Source of the DNA: QWHO01 sp021404945
GTDB lineage: Bacteria > Vulcanimicrobiota > Xenobia > Xenobiales > QWHO01
Length of the DNA: 64,000 nucleotides
Reading direction: 5' to 3'
Assembly: GCA_963169765.1 (NCBI GenBank)
Contig: CAUJEN010000184.1
Coordinates: 62,001 to 126,000, forward strand
Shown here: positions 16,955 to 26,125 of the stretch, one piece after another
How positions within the stretch are numbered: position 1 is the stretch's first letter
Layout of the letters: the number at the start of each line of letters is the position of its first letter
Made by a program: the position numbers and the translations under genes
The notes under the pieces: generated by a model
What the model was told of the DNA's origin: nothing
Databases searched by the model: none
What the model saw: the letters and a program-made list of their open reading frames with translations, nothing else

Positions 16955-17587
16955 ATGCGCAATCAACGCCCGTTAATCCTGCTTTTGTGCCTGATTTTGT
17001 GGGGCAGCGCCTGGGCCAGGCTGGGCGACAAGCCCGACCCCTACGAGAAGATCGAGGATCCGGCCAGGGCGCGCAAGATTCTCGACGACGTGATGGCCTA
17101 CCTCAAGAAGAGCTACAATTTCCGGGTCCATTACCCGGTGCAGATGAACCTTGTGCACGAGTCGGTCATGGACGCCAAGTTCGCCGGCAGTCCCTACAAG
17201 GGGGCTGAGGTCGGGCTCTACACCTTCGAGGGCGGCAAGCACCAGATTTACGTGATGAAAGGCTGGAGCCGCGACGTCTGCTCGGGGGTCACGGCCCACG
17301 AGTACACCCACGCCTGGCAGTTCGACAACTGCCCCCGCGACCAGGACCTGGTGCTGCGTGAAGGCTTTGCCTGCTGGGTCGAGATGAAGTACTATGACTC
17401 CGTCGGGGCCTACCAGCACGCCGAGGACGTTCGCAACCACTCCGATCCCGTTTACGGAGTGGGCATCAAGACGATGCTGGCCCTGGAAGACAAAGTGGGG
17501 CCCAAGAAGCTCGTCGGCATGATCACCACGCTGAGAAGCGCCCGCGAGCTGGACAAAGTTCTCAGCGACGACAGGAGCGGTCGATAA
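16955..17587 (+). CDS. Secreted DA1-like zinc metallopeptidase
   Basis: A 210-residue exported protein. MRNQRPLILLLCLILWGSAWA is a signal peptide (split RN basic, hydrophobic core 6-17). TAHEYTHAWQF (about 110-120) is an HExxH zinc motif of the type seen in the plant DA1 and related bacterial peptidase domain; the downstream EGFACWVEMKYY supplies the expected third Glu ligand. Upstream in-frame codons are part of the divergent region and were not used. The 3' end is odd: the last codons lie in a 23-bp direct repeat, and a second copy in the same frame continues past the stop for 11 more codons. A slippage event may have introduced the present stop. Confidence 0.78.
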   Translation: MRNQRPLILLLCLILWGSAWARLGDKPDPYEKIEDPARARKILDDVMAYLKKSYNFRVHYPVQMNLVHESVMDAKFAGSPYKGAEVGLYTFEGGKHQIYVMKGWSRDVCSGVTAHEYTHAWQFDNCPRDQDLVLREGFACWVEMKYYDSVGAYQHAEDVRNHSDPVYGVGIKTMLALEDKVGPKKLVGMITTLRSARELDKVLSDDRSGR

Positions 17588-17611
17588 ATCAGCGACGACA
17601 GGAGCGGTCGA
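17562..17611 (+). repeat. 23-bp direct repeat across the 17587 stop codon
   Basis: The 23-base sequence beginning tcagcgacgacagg occurs at 17562-17584 and 17589-17611, offset by 27 bases (nine codons). Copy 1 encodes the C-terminal SDDRSGR followed by TAA; copy 2 is in the same frame and continues to a TAG. Confidence 0.9.
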
Positions 17612-17657
17612 CAGAAGAAGTAGGATTCCCGGCTCAGACAGCGTATCATAGACATTG

Positions 17658-17666
17658 TGCTAAAAT
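17658..17666 (+). promoter_or_regulatory. Candidate extended -10 promoter of nuo
   Basis: TGCTAAAAT matches an extended -10 element (TGnTATAAT-like) 39 bases upstream of the nuoA GTG. No convincing -35 hexamer is seen, which an extended -10 can tolerate. This gap is the only non-coding stretch in front of nuoA. Confidence 0.4.
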
Positions 17667-17704
17667 TCACAAAGTCGATTTTGGCCCGTAAAGTCTAAGG
17701 ATTC

Positions 17705-18061
17705 GTGCAGCCTTTCTACTCCATATTCGTCATGATCGGCGTGGCCGTGGTCATCGCCACGGTGCTGTCCGCCCTGACGCTGTTCTTCGGGCCCAAACGC
17801 CCCACGGCGGCCAAGTTGGCCCCCTACGAATGCGGCCTGACCGAGCTTGCGCCCTTGCCCGAGCGCTTTCCTGTCAAGTTCCTGCAAATCGCGATGCTGT
17901 TTCTTATCTTTGACGTGGAGGCGGTGGCTCTCTACCCGCTGGCCATGGTTTTGCGCCAAACGGGCATTTCGGCCCTGATCGACATCATGATCTTCTGCGC
18001 CGTGCTGTTGCTGGGCTACGCTTACGTGTGGCGCAAAGGAGCCTTCAAATGGACGTTCTGA
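17705..18061 (+). CDS. nuoA: NADH-quinone oxidoreductase subunit A
   Basis: Membrane subunit of respiratory complex I near the quinone site. The 118 residues show the family's three transmembrane helices (about 7-29, 60-80, 88-108) and the conserved loop AKLAPYECGLTE with the cysteine that reports the active/deactive state in other species, followed by VKFLQIAMLFLIFDVEA with the conserved Glu/Asp. The start is GTG with AAGGA six bases upstream. First gene of the nuoABCDEFGH cluster; its 3' end overlaps nuoB by 13 bases. Confidence 0.96.
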   Translation: MQPFYSIFVMIGVAVVIATVLSALTLFFGPKRPTAAKLAPYECGLTELAPLPERFPVKFLQIAMLFLIFDVEAVALYPLAMVLRQTGISALIDIMIFCAVLLLGYAYVWRKGAFKWTF

Positions 18062-18630
18062 AGCCCGAGAAGAAGGTCCTCTACACCAGCGACTCGGTGT
18101 TCCCCTGGCAGCAGACAAATGCCGGCGGGTTCATCACCACCACCCTGGCCTCCATCGCCAACCTGGCCCGCAAGAACTCCATCTGGCCGGCCACTTTTGG
18201 CCTGGCCTGCTGCGCCATCGAGATGATGGCCACCAGCGGCTCTCGTTTCGACCTGTCCCGCTTTGGCTCGGAGGTCTTCCGGGCCAGCCCACGCCAGAGC
18301 GATCTGATGATCGTGGCCGGGCGCGTCTCCATCAAGATGGCTCCGGTGCTGCGCCAGATCTACGAGCAGATGCCCGATCCCAAGTGGGTCATCTCCATGG
18401 GCGCCTGCGCCTCGTGCGGCGGCGTGTTCAACAACTACGCCATCGTGCAGGGGGTAGACAAGATCGTGCCGGTGGACGTCTACGTGGCCGGCTGCCCGCC
18501 CACGCCCGAGGCGCTGATCGCGGGTTTTCAGATGCTGCAAGAGAAGATCGTCCGGGGCATTCCGCCCGGAGCGGCCCCCCAATCTACATCCGGTTTACCC
18601 ATGGCTTTGCGCCATCCCAAGCCCCAGTGA
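18049..18630 (+). CDS. nuoB: NADH-quinone oxidoreductase subunit B
   Basis: Peripheral-arm subunit carrying cluster N2, the last iron-sulfur centre before quinone. In 193 residues the ligands are all present: tandem C54-C55 (GLACCAIEMM), CASCGG (about 119), and GCPPTPEAL (about 149). The ATG at 18049 lies inside the end of nuoA. An earlier ATG in this frame would only add residues from the nuoA overlap. The C-terminus extends a little beyond the usual GCPP helix. The stop overlaps the GTG of nuoC. Confidence 0.97.
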   Translation: MDVLKPEKKVLYTSDSVFPWQQTNAGGFITTTLASIANLARKNSIWPATFGLACCAIEMMATSGSRFDLSRFGSEVFRASPRQSDLMIVAGRVSIKMAPVLRQIYEQMPDPKWVISMGACASCGGVFNNYAIVQGVDKIVPVDVYVAGCPPTPEALIAGFQMLQEKIVRGIPPGAAPQSTSGLPMALRHPKPQ

Positions 18631-19097
18631 GCCCGGCCGAGCTGGGAAAAAAGCTCGAGGAGCGCTTCCCCGAGCACTATCTGGGCCAGCGCGAGGACCG
18701 CGGCGAGTGGACCTTCTGGGTCGACCGGGCGGCCTGGGTAGAGGCCGCTCGCTATCTCAGCGTCGAGCATGGGTACAGCTTTCTCTCCGACCTGACGGCG
18801 GTTGACTACCTCGATCGCGACCCGCGCTTTGACCTGTCGGCCATCCTTCTCTCCTGGCAGAGAAAAGGCGACCTTCGCCTCAAGACCCTTATTCCCGAGG
18901 CCGACCCCCGGGCCGACACGCTCACCGGCGTGTGGGCGGGGGCCAACTGGTATGAGCGCGAGATTTTCGACATGTTCGGTATCGAGTTCAACAATCACCC
19001 CGCTCTGATGAGGCTGCTGCTCCCTCCCGATTACGTGGGCCATCCCCTGCGAAAGGACTACCCGGTGACCGGACCGGCCACCTCGCCTTACCGATGA
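18627..19097 (+). CDS. nuoC: NADH-quinone oxidoreductase subunit C
   Basis: The 30-kDa-type peripheral subunit, here 156 residues and separate from nuoD (fused in E. coli). The start is the GTG at 18627, which overlaps the nuoB stop (GTGA); upstream in-frame codons are an artefact of nuoB. Signature elements are FLSDLTAVDYLDRDPRFDL (split at the DR turn), WAGANWYEREIFDMFGIEF (ERE..DMFG is the family pattern) and LLLPPDYVGHPLRKDYP. It packs against NuoD at the quinone channel. ATGA overlap with nuoD. Confidence 0.96.
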   Translation: MSPAELGKKLEERFPEHYLGQREDRGEWTFWVDRAAWVEAARYLSVEHGYSFLSDLTAVDYLDRDPRFDLSAILLSWQRKGDLRLKTLIPEADPRADTLTGVWAGANWYEREIFDMFGIEFNNHPALMRLLLPPDYVGHPLRKDYPVTGPATSPYR

Positions 19098-20329
19098 ACA
19101 TCGACGCCATCACCTCCGATCAGGGCACGCTCTCCATCCGGGCCCTGGGCGATACCAGCGACAGCTCCTACACGGTCATGAACATGGGCCCCCAGCACCC
19201 CTCCACTCATGGGGTGCTGCGCCTGGTGCTGACCCTGGACGGCGAGCGGGTGGTGCGGGGCGAGCCCGACGTGGGTTACCTGCACACCGGTATTGAGAAA
19301 CAGGCTGAGGTCAAGACTTACCAGCAGGCGCTCACCCTCACCGACCGCATGGACTACCTCTCGCCTTTGAACAACAACCTGGGCTACGCCCTGGCGGTCG
19401 AGAAGCTGCTCGGGGCCGAGATCCCCGAGCGGGTCTCTCACATTCGCGTGCTCTTGTGCGAGCTGTCGCGCCTGGCCTCCCACCTGGTCTGGCTGGGCAC
19501 CAGCGGGCTGGATGCCGGGGCCATGAGCACCTTCCTCTACTGCTTCCAGGAGCGTGAGAAGATTCTCGACCTGTTCGAGACCCTCTCGGGCGTGCGCATG
19601 ATGACCTCCTACATCACCGTGGGCGGGCTGATGGCCGATCTCCCCGACGGCTTCCTCGACCAGGTGCGCAAGTATCTCGACGGCTTCCCGCGCGAGTTGG
19701 AGATGTATCACGGCCTGCTCACGGGCAACTCGATCTGGCTCGAGCGCACCAAAGGCATCGGCGCGCTCAGCCGCCAGACGGCCATCGAATACGGCTGCAC
19801 GGGCGCCGTGGCACGCGCCTCGGGGGTCGACTGGGATGTGCGCCGGGATCTGCCCTACAGCGCCTACGCGGACTATGAGTTCAAGGTGCCCCTGTGCAGC
19901 GAGGGTGACAGCTATGCCCGCTATCTGGTACGGATGGAGGAGATGGAGCAGGCCTACCGGATCTGCCGGCAGGCACTCGACAAAATCGCTCCCAGCGGGC
20001 CCTATCGCACCAGCAACCGCAAGATCGTCCCCCCGCCCAAATGGGAGATCTCGGTCTCGATGGAGGCCCTGATCCACCACTTCAAGCTCTTCACCGAGGG
20101 CTTCTCGCCGCCTCCGGGAGAGGTCTACCAGCGCATCGAGTCTCCCAAAGGGGAGCTGGGCTTCCACATGGTCAGCGACGGCTCCAACAAGCCCTACCGC
20201 ATGCGGGTGCGCACGCCTTCGCTCAGCCACGTCCAGGCTCTGCCGGTGCTGCTCAAAGGCTGCCTGCTGGCTGACGTCGTGGTGGTGCTGGCCAGCCTCG
20301 ACTTCGTGCTTGGGGACGTGGACCGATGA
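19094..20329 (+). CDS. nuoD: NADH-quinone oxidoreductase subunit D
   Basis: The 49-kDa-type subunit forming the quinone-binding pocket; related to the large subunit of NiFe hydrogenases. 411 residues with NMGPQHPSTHGVLRL (about 30-44; His/Tyr region at the quinone site), GYLHTGIEK, YLSPLNNNLGYALAVEKLL, ELSRLASHLVWLG, and the C-terminal LASLDFVLGDVDR. Length and motifs are standard. Both ends overlap the neighbours by four bases. Confidence 0.97.
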   Translation: MNIDAITSDQGTLSIRALGDTSDSSYTVMNMGPQHPSTHGVLRLVLTLDGERVVRGEPDVGYLHTGIEKQAEVKTYQQALTLTDRMDYLSPLNNNLGYALAVEKLLGAEIPERVSHIRVLLCELSRLASHLVWLGTSGLDAGAMSTFLYCFQEREKILDLFETLSGVRMMTSYITVGGLMADLPDGFLDQVRKYLDGFPRELEMYHGLLTGNSIWLERTKGIGALSRQTAIEYGCTGAVARASGVDWDVRRDLPYSAYADYEFKVPLCSEGDSYARYLVRMEEMEQAYRICRQALDKIAPSGPYRTSNRKIVPPPKWEISVSMEALIHHFKLFTEGFSPPPGEVYQRIESPKGELGFHMVSDGSNKPYRMRVRTPSLSHVQALPVLLKGCLLADVVVVLASLDFVLGDVDR

Positions 20330-20841
20330 GCCTCTTGACCCCCGCCCTTCAAGACGAGATCCGCCAGATGATGGCCCGCTATCCCAAGCCCCGCTCGGCC
20401 ATCCTGGGGGCCCTGCACCGGGTCCAGGAAGAGCTCGGCTGGCTGTCCCCCGAGGCCCAGGCCGAGGTCGCCGCCCTTTTCGACATGCCGGCCGGCGAGG
20501 TGGACTCGCTGGTGACGTTTTACTACATGTACTTCCGAAAGCCCATGGGACGCTACGTCATCAAGGTCTGTCGCTCGATCTCGTGCTATCTGCGTGGCTC
20601 GGACCAGCTGCGCTGCCATCTGCAGGACAAGCTCGGCATCCAGCGCGGCGAAACCACCGCAGACGGGATGTTCAGCCTCGTCGAGGGCGAGTGCCTGGCC
20701 GCCTGCGACGGCGCGCCGGCGGTGCAGATCAACGACCGCTTCGTCGAGAACGTGACCTCGGAGATGCTGGACGGGTTGCTCGAGGAGTTGCGCAAGGGCA
20801 GCTCGCGGTTTCCCGCCTGGCCGGAGCCGTGCAAGCCATGA
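20326..20841 (+). CDS. nuoE: NADH-quinone oxidoreductase subunit E
   Basis: The 24-kDa-type thioredoxin-fold subunit holding [2Fe-2S] cluster N1a. In 171 residues the four ligands are visible: CRSISC (about 81-86) and CLAAC (about 123-127). The N-terminal helical part (ALQDEIRQMMARYPKPRSA) is typical. It works with NuoF and NuoG as the NADH dehydrogenase module. ATGA overlaps occur on both sides. Confidence 0.97.
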   Translation: MSLLTPALQDEIRQMMARYPKPRSAILGALHRVQEELGWLSPEAQAEVAALFDMPAGEVDSLVTFYYMYFRKPMGRYVIKVCRSISCYLRGSDQLRCHLQDKLGIQRGETTADGMFSLVEGECLAACDGAPAVQINDRFVENVTSEMLDGLLEELRKGSSRFPAWPEPCKP

Positions 20842-22151
20842 AAGTGAAAGAGCAACAACAGATCCTGTTCAAATCCCGCCAGATCGAAAACATCGGCGAG
20901 CTGGACGTCTATGCCCAGCACGGCGGCTACGAAGGGCTGAAGAGGGCCCTGGCCATGAAGCCAGACGATCTGATCGAGCTGGTCAAAGCCTCGGGCCTGC
21001 GCGGGCGCGGCGGGGCCGGGTTCCCCACAGGCATGAAGTGGAGCTTCGTGCCCAAGACTCCCGGCAAGCCCAAGTATCTGTGCGTCAACTGCGACGAGTC
21101 CGAGCCGGGAACGTGCAAGGATCGCGAGCTGGTCGAGGAGCAGCCCCACCAGTTGATCGAGGGGATCGCCATTTGCTGCTGGGCGGTGGGCATCGAGACG
21201 GCCTTTCTCTATATCCGGGGAGAGATGCTGGAAGGTTATCTGGCTCTACGCAAAGCCATCGACGAGGCCTACAAGGCAGGCTATTTGGGCAAGAGCGTGA
21301 TGAAGAGCGGCTACAAGCTCGACATCGTGCTCCATCGCGGTGCCGGCGCCTACATCTGCGGGGAGGAATCAGCTCTGCTCTCCTCGCTCGAAGGGGGCCG
21401 CGGCTTCCCCCGCCTCAAGCCTCCCTTTCCCGCAATCAGCGGTCTTTATGCCTGCCCCACGGTGATCAACAACGTGGAGACCCTCTCCACCCTGCCTCAT
21501 ATCCTCGTGAACGGGGCCGAGTGGTACGCCGGCTTTGGCACCGAGAAGAGCAAGGGGACGCGCATCTTCTGTCTCAGCGGCCACGTCAAGAAGCCTGGCA
21601 ACTACGAGATGGAGTTGACCTCCACCATGCGCGACCTGATCTTCGGCTGCGGCGGTGGCATCCTGGAGGACAAGGAGCTCAAGGCCATCATCCCCGGCGG
21701 CGCCTCGGCGCCCATGCTGACCAGAGAGCACCTGGACGTGGGCCTCGACTTCGAGTCCATCGCGGCAGCCGGCTCCATGGCCGGCTCCGGGGCGGTGGTG
21801 GTGATGCACCAGGATACCTGCATGGTGGGCGCCATCCTCCGCATCATGGAGTTTTTCGAGGAAGAGTCTTGCGGCAAGTGCACCCCCTGCCGGGAGGGCA
21901 CGAGGTGGATGCGCGATGTTTTGATCCGCATTCACTCCGGCCACGGCCAGAAGTCGGACCTTGATCTGCTGCTCAGCGTCTGCGGCAACCTGGCCGGCAA
22001 GTCGTTCTGCCCGCTGGGGGACGCCTCCACCTCCTGCGTCACCAGTGGCCTGCGCTACTTCAAGGACGAGTTCGAGCACCTGGTCGAGCACAAGAAGAGC
22101 AAGTACTCGCTGGGGGCCTACGACCCCCGGCTGGTGGCCGCCCACCATTGA
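20838..22151 (+). CDS. nuoF: NADH-quinone oxidoreductase subunit F
   Basis: The 51-kDa-type subunit that oxidises NADH with FMN and passes electrons to [4Fe-4S] cluster N3. The ATG at 20838 overlaps the nuoE stop. 437 residues: the glycine-rich NADH/FMN region GRGGAGFPTGMKWSF (about 56-70), NCDESEPGTCKDR, GAGAYICGEESALL, and the N3 ligands ESCGKCTPCREG (about 342-353) with the fourth cysteine in FCPLGD (about 390). The frame remains open upstream in nuoE, but those codons are out-of-frame shadow. 28 bases then separate it from nuoG. Confidence 0.97.
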   Translation: MKVKEQQQILFKSRQIENIGELDVYAQHGGYEGLKRALAMKPDDLIELVKASGLRGRGGAGFPTGMKWSFVPKTPGKPKYLCVNCDESEPGTCKDRELVEEQPHQLIEGIAICCWAVGIETAFLYIRGEMLEGYLALRKAIDEAYKAGYLGKSVMKSGYKLDIVLHRGAGAYICGEESALLSSLEGGRGFPRLKPPFPAISGLYACPTVINNVETLSTLPHILVNGAEWYAGFGTEKSKGTRIFCLSGHVKKPGNYEMELTSTMRDLIFGCGGGILEDKELKAIIPGGASAPMLTREHLDVGLDFESIAAAGSMAGSGAVVVMHQDTCMVGAILRIMEFFEEESCGKCTPCREGTRWMRDVLIRIHSGHGQKSDLDLLLSVCGNLAGKSFCPLGDASTSCVTSGLRYFKDEFEHLVEHKKSKYSLGAYDPRLVAAHH

Positions 22152-22179
22152 ACCCGCTCAACAGTTTAGGAAGCAAATC

Positions 22180-24573
22180 ATGTCAAACCTGAAAGTCAAC
22201 ATCGACGGGATCGATCTCGAGGTGCCCAAAGGCACGCTGCTGGTGGAGGCCTGCCGCCAGGCCGGCATCGAGGTGCCGGTCTACTGTTACCATCCCAAGA
22301 TGAGTCCGGTGGGAGCCTGCCGGGTGTGCGTCGTGGAGGTGGTGGGCGGTCGTCCCAAGCCGATCCAGACTGCCTGCACCACCGAGTGTACCGACAGCAT
22401 GGTGGTGCGCACTCGAAGCGAAGAGGCAAAAAGGGCCCGGGCCGGCATCCTGGAGTTCCTGCTCGTCAACCACCCGCTCGACTGCCCGGTGTGCGACCGC
22501 GGGGGCGAGTGCGACCTGCAAGACTTCACCCTGCGCTACGGCCCTCCCCAGTCTCGCTTCCTGGAGCAGAAGCGTCACTCCGAGAAGGCCCTGCGCGTGG
22601 GCCAGAACGTGGTGCTCGACCGCGAGCGCTGCATCATGTGTCAGCGCTGCGCACGCTTTTGCGGCGAGGTCGCCATGGAAGAAGGGCTGGTCATCATCGA
22701 GCGCGGCTCACGCTCGGAGATCGGCACCTTCGAAGGGAGAAGCTACGACTCCAACTTCTCCGGCAATGTGATCGAGCTCTGCCCGGTGGGCGCCCTGACG
22801 GCCGCCAGCTATCGTTTTCAGGCCCGCCCCTGGGAGCAGCAGCACTTCGCCGGGATCTGCACCCGCTGCTCGCTGGGCTGCAACCTCACCCTGGACGTGC
22901 GCTTCGACCGCCTGGTGCGCCAGCGCTCGCGAGTGAACGATGCCATCGACGACGGCTGGCTGTGCGATCGGGGCCGCTACGACTTTGCCTGGGTCCACTC
23001 CGAGGATCGGGCCCTCAAACCTTTGCTACGGCGTGACGGCAAGCTGATGGAATGCACCTGGGAGGAAGCTCTGCAGGCGGCCGCGGCCGGTTTTCGCAAA
23101 GCGATCGAGCAGAGCGGCGCCTCAGCCGTGTCGGCCGTGGCCGGGCCCGAGCTGAGCAACGAGGGCGCCTTCTTGCTCGTGCGCCTGCTGCGAGGCGTCC
23201 TGAGCTCGCCCAACCTCGATCACGAGCGTGGCTACGCCTGGGGTGCCGACAAGCAGCCCCTGGCCTCCACCGCCAGGGTGGCCGGCCTGGACGGGGCCGA
23301 AGTGATCGTGCTGGCCGGCTGCAACCCGACCGCTGAGGCGCCGGTGCTCGACCTTCGTATCAAGAAGGCTCTGCGGCGCGGGGCGAAACTGATCGTGGTG
23401 GGCAGCGCCGGGCTCGAGCTCGACCGCTTCGCTGAGGCCCGGGTCGAGAGCGCCCAGGATTTGCTCGCTCAGGCCACGCCGGACGCCCCCCCCGCTCTGG
23501 CCTGTCCGGCGCCGAGGCCCTGGGAAGTGGGCGGCAAGACCTCCACCGACCCTGAGCAGGCTCGCAAGCTGCTGGCCGGATGCACCCGGGTGACGGTGAT
23601 CGTGTCTTTCCAGGAGCCGGCTGCGGCCGCTCTGGAGCTGGCCGCTCGCTTCCAGGCACCCTGGGGCCTCCTGCAGCTTCTGAGCGGCGTCAACAGCTCG
23701 GGGCTGCGCGCTTTGAGCGTCTGGCCGCTGCCCCCCGCCTACGATGCTTCCGTGCTCTGGGGCGACTACAACGGCGAGGAAGGCAGGGGAGGCTCCCGGC
23801 GGGCCACCCTGTTCGCTCACGCTGCTCCCACGCAAGGTGAGCACGTGGTGGCGCTGGCTCACACTCTGACCGCGGCCATGAAAGAGCACGCCCATGTCGT
23901 GCTGCCGGCCTGCGCCATCCCCGAGCAGCTCTGCACTCTGGTGGCTCTGGATGGGACTCTGCAGCTCAACCGCCAGGCCCTGGCCCCGCCCGGTCAGGCC
24001 CGCCCCGACTGGCGCATTCTGGTCGAGCTGGCAGCCTCCCTGGGCAAGAGCTGGGAGTATCACGACGCGGCCAGCGTGTTCGCCGAGATCGGCCGGGTCC
24101 ACCCCAACTGGCGCGGGGCCACCTACGACCGGTTCATGGCCGCTGAAGGCGTGCACTGGTCGTATCCCCAGCAGGGCCGACTGGGCACCCCGCGGCCCGA
24201 CCTCTCGGCCATTCCCGTGCGCAGGCCGGATGCCCCACCCTGGCAGCCCGCTCCCGCCACCGGCAGCCGGGTGGAGGAGGCCGCGCGCATCACCCAGGGC
24301 GACCCGGAGGTTCCCCGCGTCCCCGGCCAGGAGGACCCGCGCCGCGTGGCCGCGGCCATGTCTTTGCAGGGCGTGCTGGAAGGCTGGCAGAGGCTGGCCG
24401 CCACCGCTCCGGGCAGCAATTTCGTCAGCGAGTCCGAGCTTCTGGCGACGGTGCGCGGTCCCCAACCGCCCGGCCCCAGCCCCGCCTACCGCTATCACGC
24501 GCTGGGCGTGGGGGTGCGCCACGCGCCCGAGGGGGCCGACGCTCCGGCCGTTGAGGAGGCTCCCGCCGAATGA
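22180..24573 (+). CDS. nuoG: NADH-quinone oxidoreductase subunit G
   Basis: Large iron-sulfur subunit, 797 residues. AGGAAG upstream of the ATG at 22180 fixes the start. Ligands: [2Fe-2S] N1b C36, C47, C50 and a following CTTEC; His-Cys3 cluster N5 (NHPLDCPVCDRGGEC, about 97-111); N4 (CIMCQRCARFC, about 150-160, with a later Cys-Pro); and CTRCSLGC...C (about 227-260), the extra N7 site found in some bacteria such as E. coli and Thermus. A molybdopterin-oxidoreductase-like domain, without its cofactor function, follows. The last about 130 residues are Pro/Ala-rich and not typical. It overlaps nuoH by four bases. Confidence 0.96.
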   Translation: MSNLKVNIDGIDLEVPKGTLLVEACRQAGIEVPVYCYHPKMSPVGACRVCVVEVVGGRPKPIQTACTTECTDSMVVRTRSEEAKRARAGILEFLLVNHPLDCPVCDRGGECDLQDFTLRYGPPQSRFLEQKRHSEKALRVGQNVVLDRERCIMCQRCARFCGEVAMEEGLVIIERGSRSEIGTFEGRSYDSNFSGNVIELCPVGALTAASYRFQARPWEQQHFAGICTRCSLGCNLTLDVRFDRLVRQRSRVNDAIDDGWLCDRGRYDFAWVHSEDRALKPLLRRDGKLMECTWEEALQAAAAGFRKAIEQSGASAVSAVAGPELSNEGAFLLVRLLRGVLSSPNLDHERGYAWGADKQPLASTARVAGLDGAEVIVLAGCNPTAEAPVLDLRIKKALRRGAKLIVVGSAGLELDRFAEARVESAQDLLAQATPDAPPALACPAPRPWEVGGKTSTDPEQARKLLAGCTRVTVIVSFQEPAAAALELAARFQAPWGLLQLLSGVNSSGLRALSVWPLPPAYDASVLWGDYNGEEGRGGSRRATLFAHAAPTQGEHVVALAHTLTAAMKEHAHVVLPACAIPEQLCTLVALDGTLQLNRQALAPPGQARPDWRILVELAASLGKSWEYHDAASVFAEIGRVHPNWRGATYDRFMAAEGVHWSYPQQGRLGTPRPDLSAIPVRRPDAPPWQPAPATGSRVEEAARITQGDPEVPRVPGQEDPRRVAAAMSLQGVLEGWQRLAATAPGSNFVSESELLATVRGPQPPGPSPAYRYHALGVGVRHAPEGADAPAVEEAPAE

Positions 24574-25649
24574 TTCTCTGGCTTGCCATCACCGCCGCCA
24601 AAGCGCTCGGATTTTGCGTGCTGCTGCTGACGGCCTTTGCCTACATGACGCTCTTTGAGCGCAAGATCGTGGGCCGCATGCAGTGGCGCGTGGGCCCCAA
24701 CCGGGTTGGCCCCTGGGGCCTGCTCCAGCCGCTGGCAGACGGGGTCAAGCTGCTTTTCAAAGAGCAGATCCTGCCAAACGAAGCCCGCCCGCTGCTCTAT
24801 ATGATCGCCCCGTGCATGAGCCTGGTGGTCGCACTCTCTGCCTACGCGGTCATTCCTGTGGGCCAGCACCCCTACGAGGTGGCCGGTCAGAAGATCGAGC
24901 CCTGGGTATCCAACATCAACCTGGGCGTGCTCTACCTGCTGGGCATGACCTCGCTGGGGGTCTACGGCATCGTGCTGGGCGGCTGGGCCTCGGGCAACAA
25001 GTATTCCCTGCTAGGCGCCATTCGCTCCAGCGCCCAGGTGATCAGTTACGAGCTGTCGCTTGGTCTTTCGCTCTTGTCGCCGGTCCTGATGGTGGGCTCG
25101 CTCAACTTCCTGGATGTGGTCAACTGGCAGGAGAAGAACTGGTGGCTGGTGCTCTGGCAGCCCATGGCCTTCGTGCTCTACTGGACGGCGGCCGTGGCCG
25201 AGGTCAACCGCGCTCCCTTCGACCTTCCGGAAGCCGAGCAAGAGCTGGGAGCCGGCTACCACACCGAGTACAGCGGCATGCGCTTTGCCATGTACTTCAT
25301 GGCCGAGTATGTGGCCATGCTCACCGTCTCCTCGGTGGCTACCACCGTCTTCTTCGGGGGACCGCTGGGCCCGTTTGTGAGTGGCCCGTGGTGGTTCGTG
25401 CTCAAGGTGGCCGCCTTCATGTTCGTGTTCATCTGGCTGCGGGCCACCTTCCCGCGCTTTCGCTACGACCAGCTGATGCGCATCGGCTGGCAGGTACTCT
25501 TGCCCCTTGGGCTGCTCAACTTCATGATCACCTGCGTGGGCGTGGCCCTGAACTGGCCCAACAGCTCAATCCTGGCCTCGGTGGTGGGCTTCGTGGCCCT
25601 GCTGGTGATGCTGGGCAGGATGATGCGCAAGGCTCCCGAGGCTCGCTGA
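24570..25649 (+). CDS. nuoH: NADH-quinone oxidoreductase subunit H
   Basis: Membrane subunit linking the quinone site to the proton-pumping arm. 359 residues with about eight transmembrane helices. Family signatures are FERKIVGRMQWRVGPNRVGP (about 27-46), LLQPLADGVKLLFKE, and AEVNRAPFDLPEAEQELGAG (about 210-229), with the conserved acidic residues of the E-channel. Standard length. It is the last gene before the operon is interrupted; nuoI lies almost 5 kb further on. No terminator is visible after it. Confidence 0.97.
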   Translation: MILWLAITAAKALGFCVLLLTAFAYMTLFERKIVGRMQWRVGPNRVGPWGLLQPLADGVKLLFKEQILPNEARPLLYMIAPCMSLVVALSAYAVIPVGQHPYEVAGQKIEPWVSNINLGVLYLLGMTSLGVYGIVLGGWASGNKYSLLGAIRSSAQVISYELSLGLSLLSPVLMVGSLNFLDVVNWQEKNWWLVLWQPMAFVLYWTAAVAEVNRAPFDLPEAEQELGAGYHTEYSGMRFAMYFMAEYVAMLTVSSVATTVFFGGPLGPFVSGPWWFVLKVAAFMFVFIWLRATFPRFRYDQLMRIGWQVLLPLGLLNFMITCVGVALNWPNSSILASVVGFVALLVMLGRMMRKAPEAR

Positions 25650-25729
25650 CCCGATCAGCATCGCCCGGTACTGACCGGCTCGATCAAGCGAACCGCCAAA
25701 GCCATTCCTGGAGTTCAACGCGCGGCGCC

Positions 25730-26125
25730 TTAGAGGAGTAGAAGGTCCAGAGAATACGCCGCGAGCTTACCGTCGGCCGAGATGAGCGTCAGGTCCTCGA
25801 GTTGGGCCTGGGCGACCAGGAGCCGATCAAATGGGTCCGAGTGATGATGGGGCAACTCGGCGACGTGGGCAGCGTGATGGAGCTCGATTGGCAAGAGCCC
25901 GATTCCATCTCGGGCCAAACGTGCTGAAAATAGAGTGCGAGGTGGCTCAGGCAAAGGCAACTTGCCGAGCCCAAACTTGATCGAGATTTCCCACACGCTG
26001 GCAAGTGACAAAAACAGCCTGGAACCGACATCCTCAAGAAGGTCTCGCACAGGTCCCGGCTTGATTTTTCGGGAATCAAAGTTCATCCAGAGCCACACCC
26101 CCGTATCGAGCAGGATGGGCTTCAA
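25730..26125 (-). CDS. PIN-domain toxin (VapC-like)
   Basis: A probable ribonuclease toxin of a type II toxin-antitoxin pair. 131 residues, the normal PIN length. The acidic metal site is present: D7 in LLDTGVWLW, E in SVWEISIK (about 47), D in SDPFDRLLVAQA (about 96-100), and D in LISADGKL (about 115). The start is TTG at 26125, overlapping the antitoxin stop (TTGA), so translation is coupled. It lies antisense to the surrounding nuo genes in the island between nuoH and nuoI. The C-terminus is unusually leucine-rich (LDLLLL). Confidence 0.88.
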   Translation of the reverse strand: MKPILLDTGVWLWMNFDSRKIKPGPVRDLLEDVGSRLFLSLASVWEISIKFGLGKLPLPEPPRTLFSARLARDGIGLLPIELHHAAHVAELPHHHSDPFDRLLVAQAQLEDLTLISADGKLAAYSLDLLLL

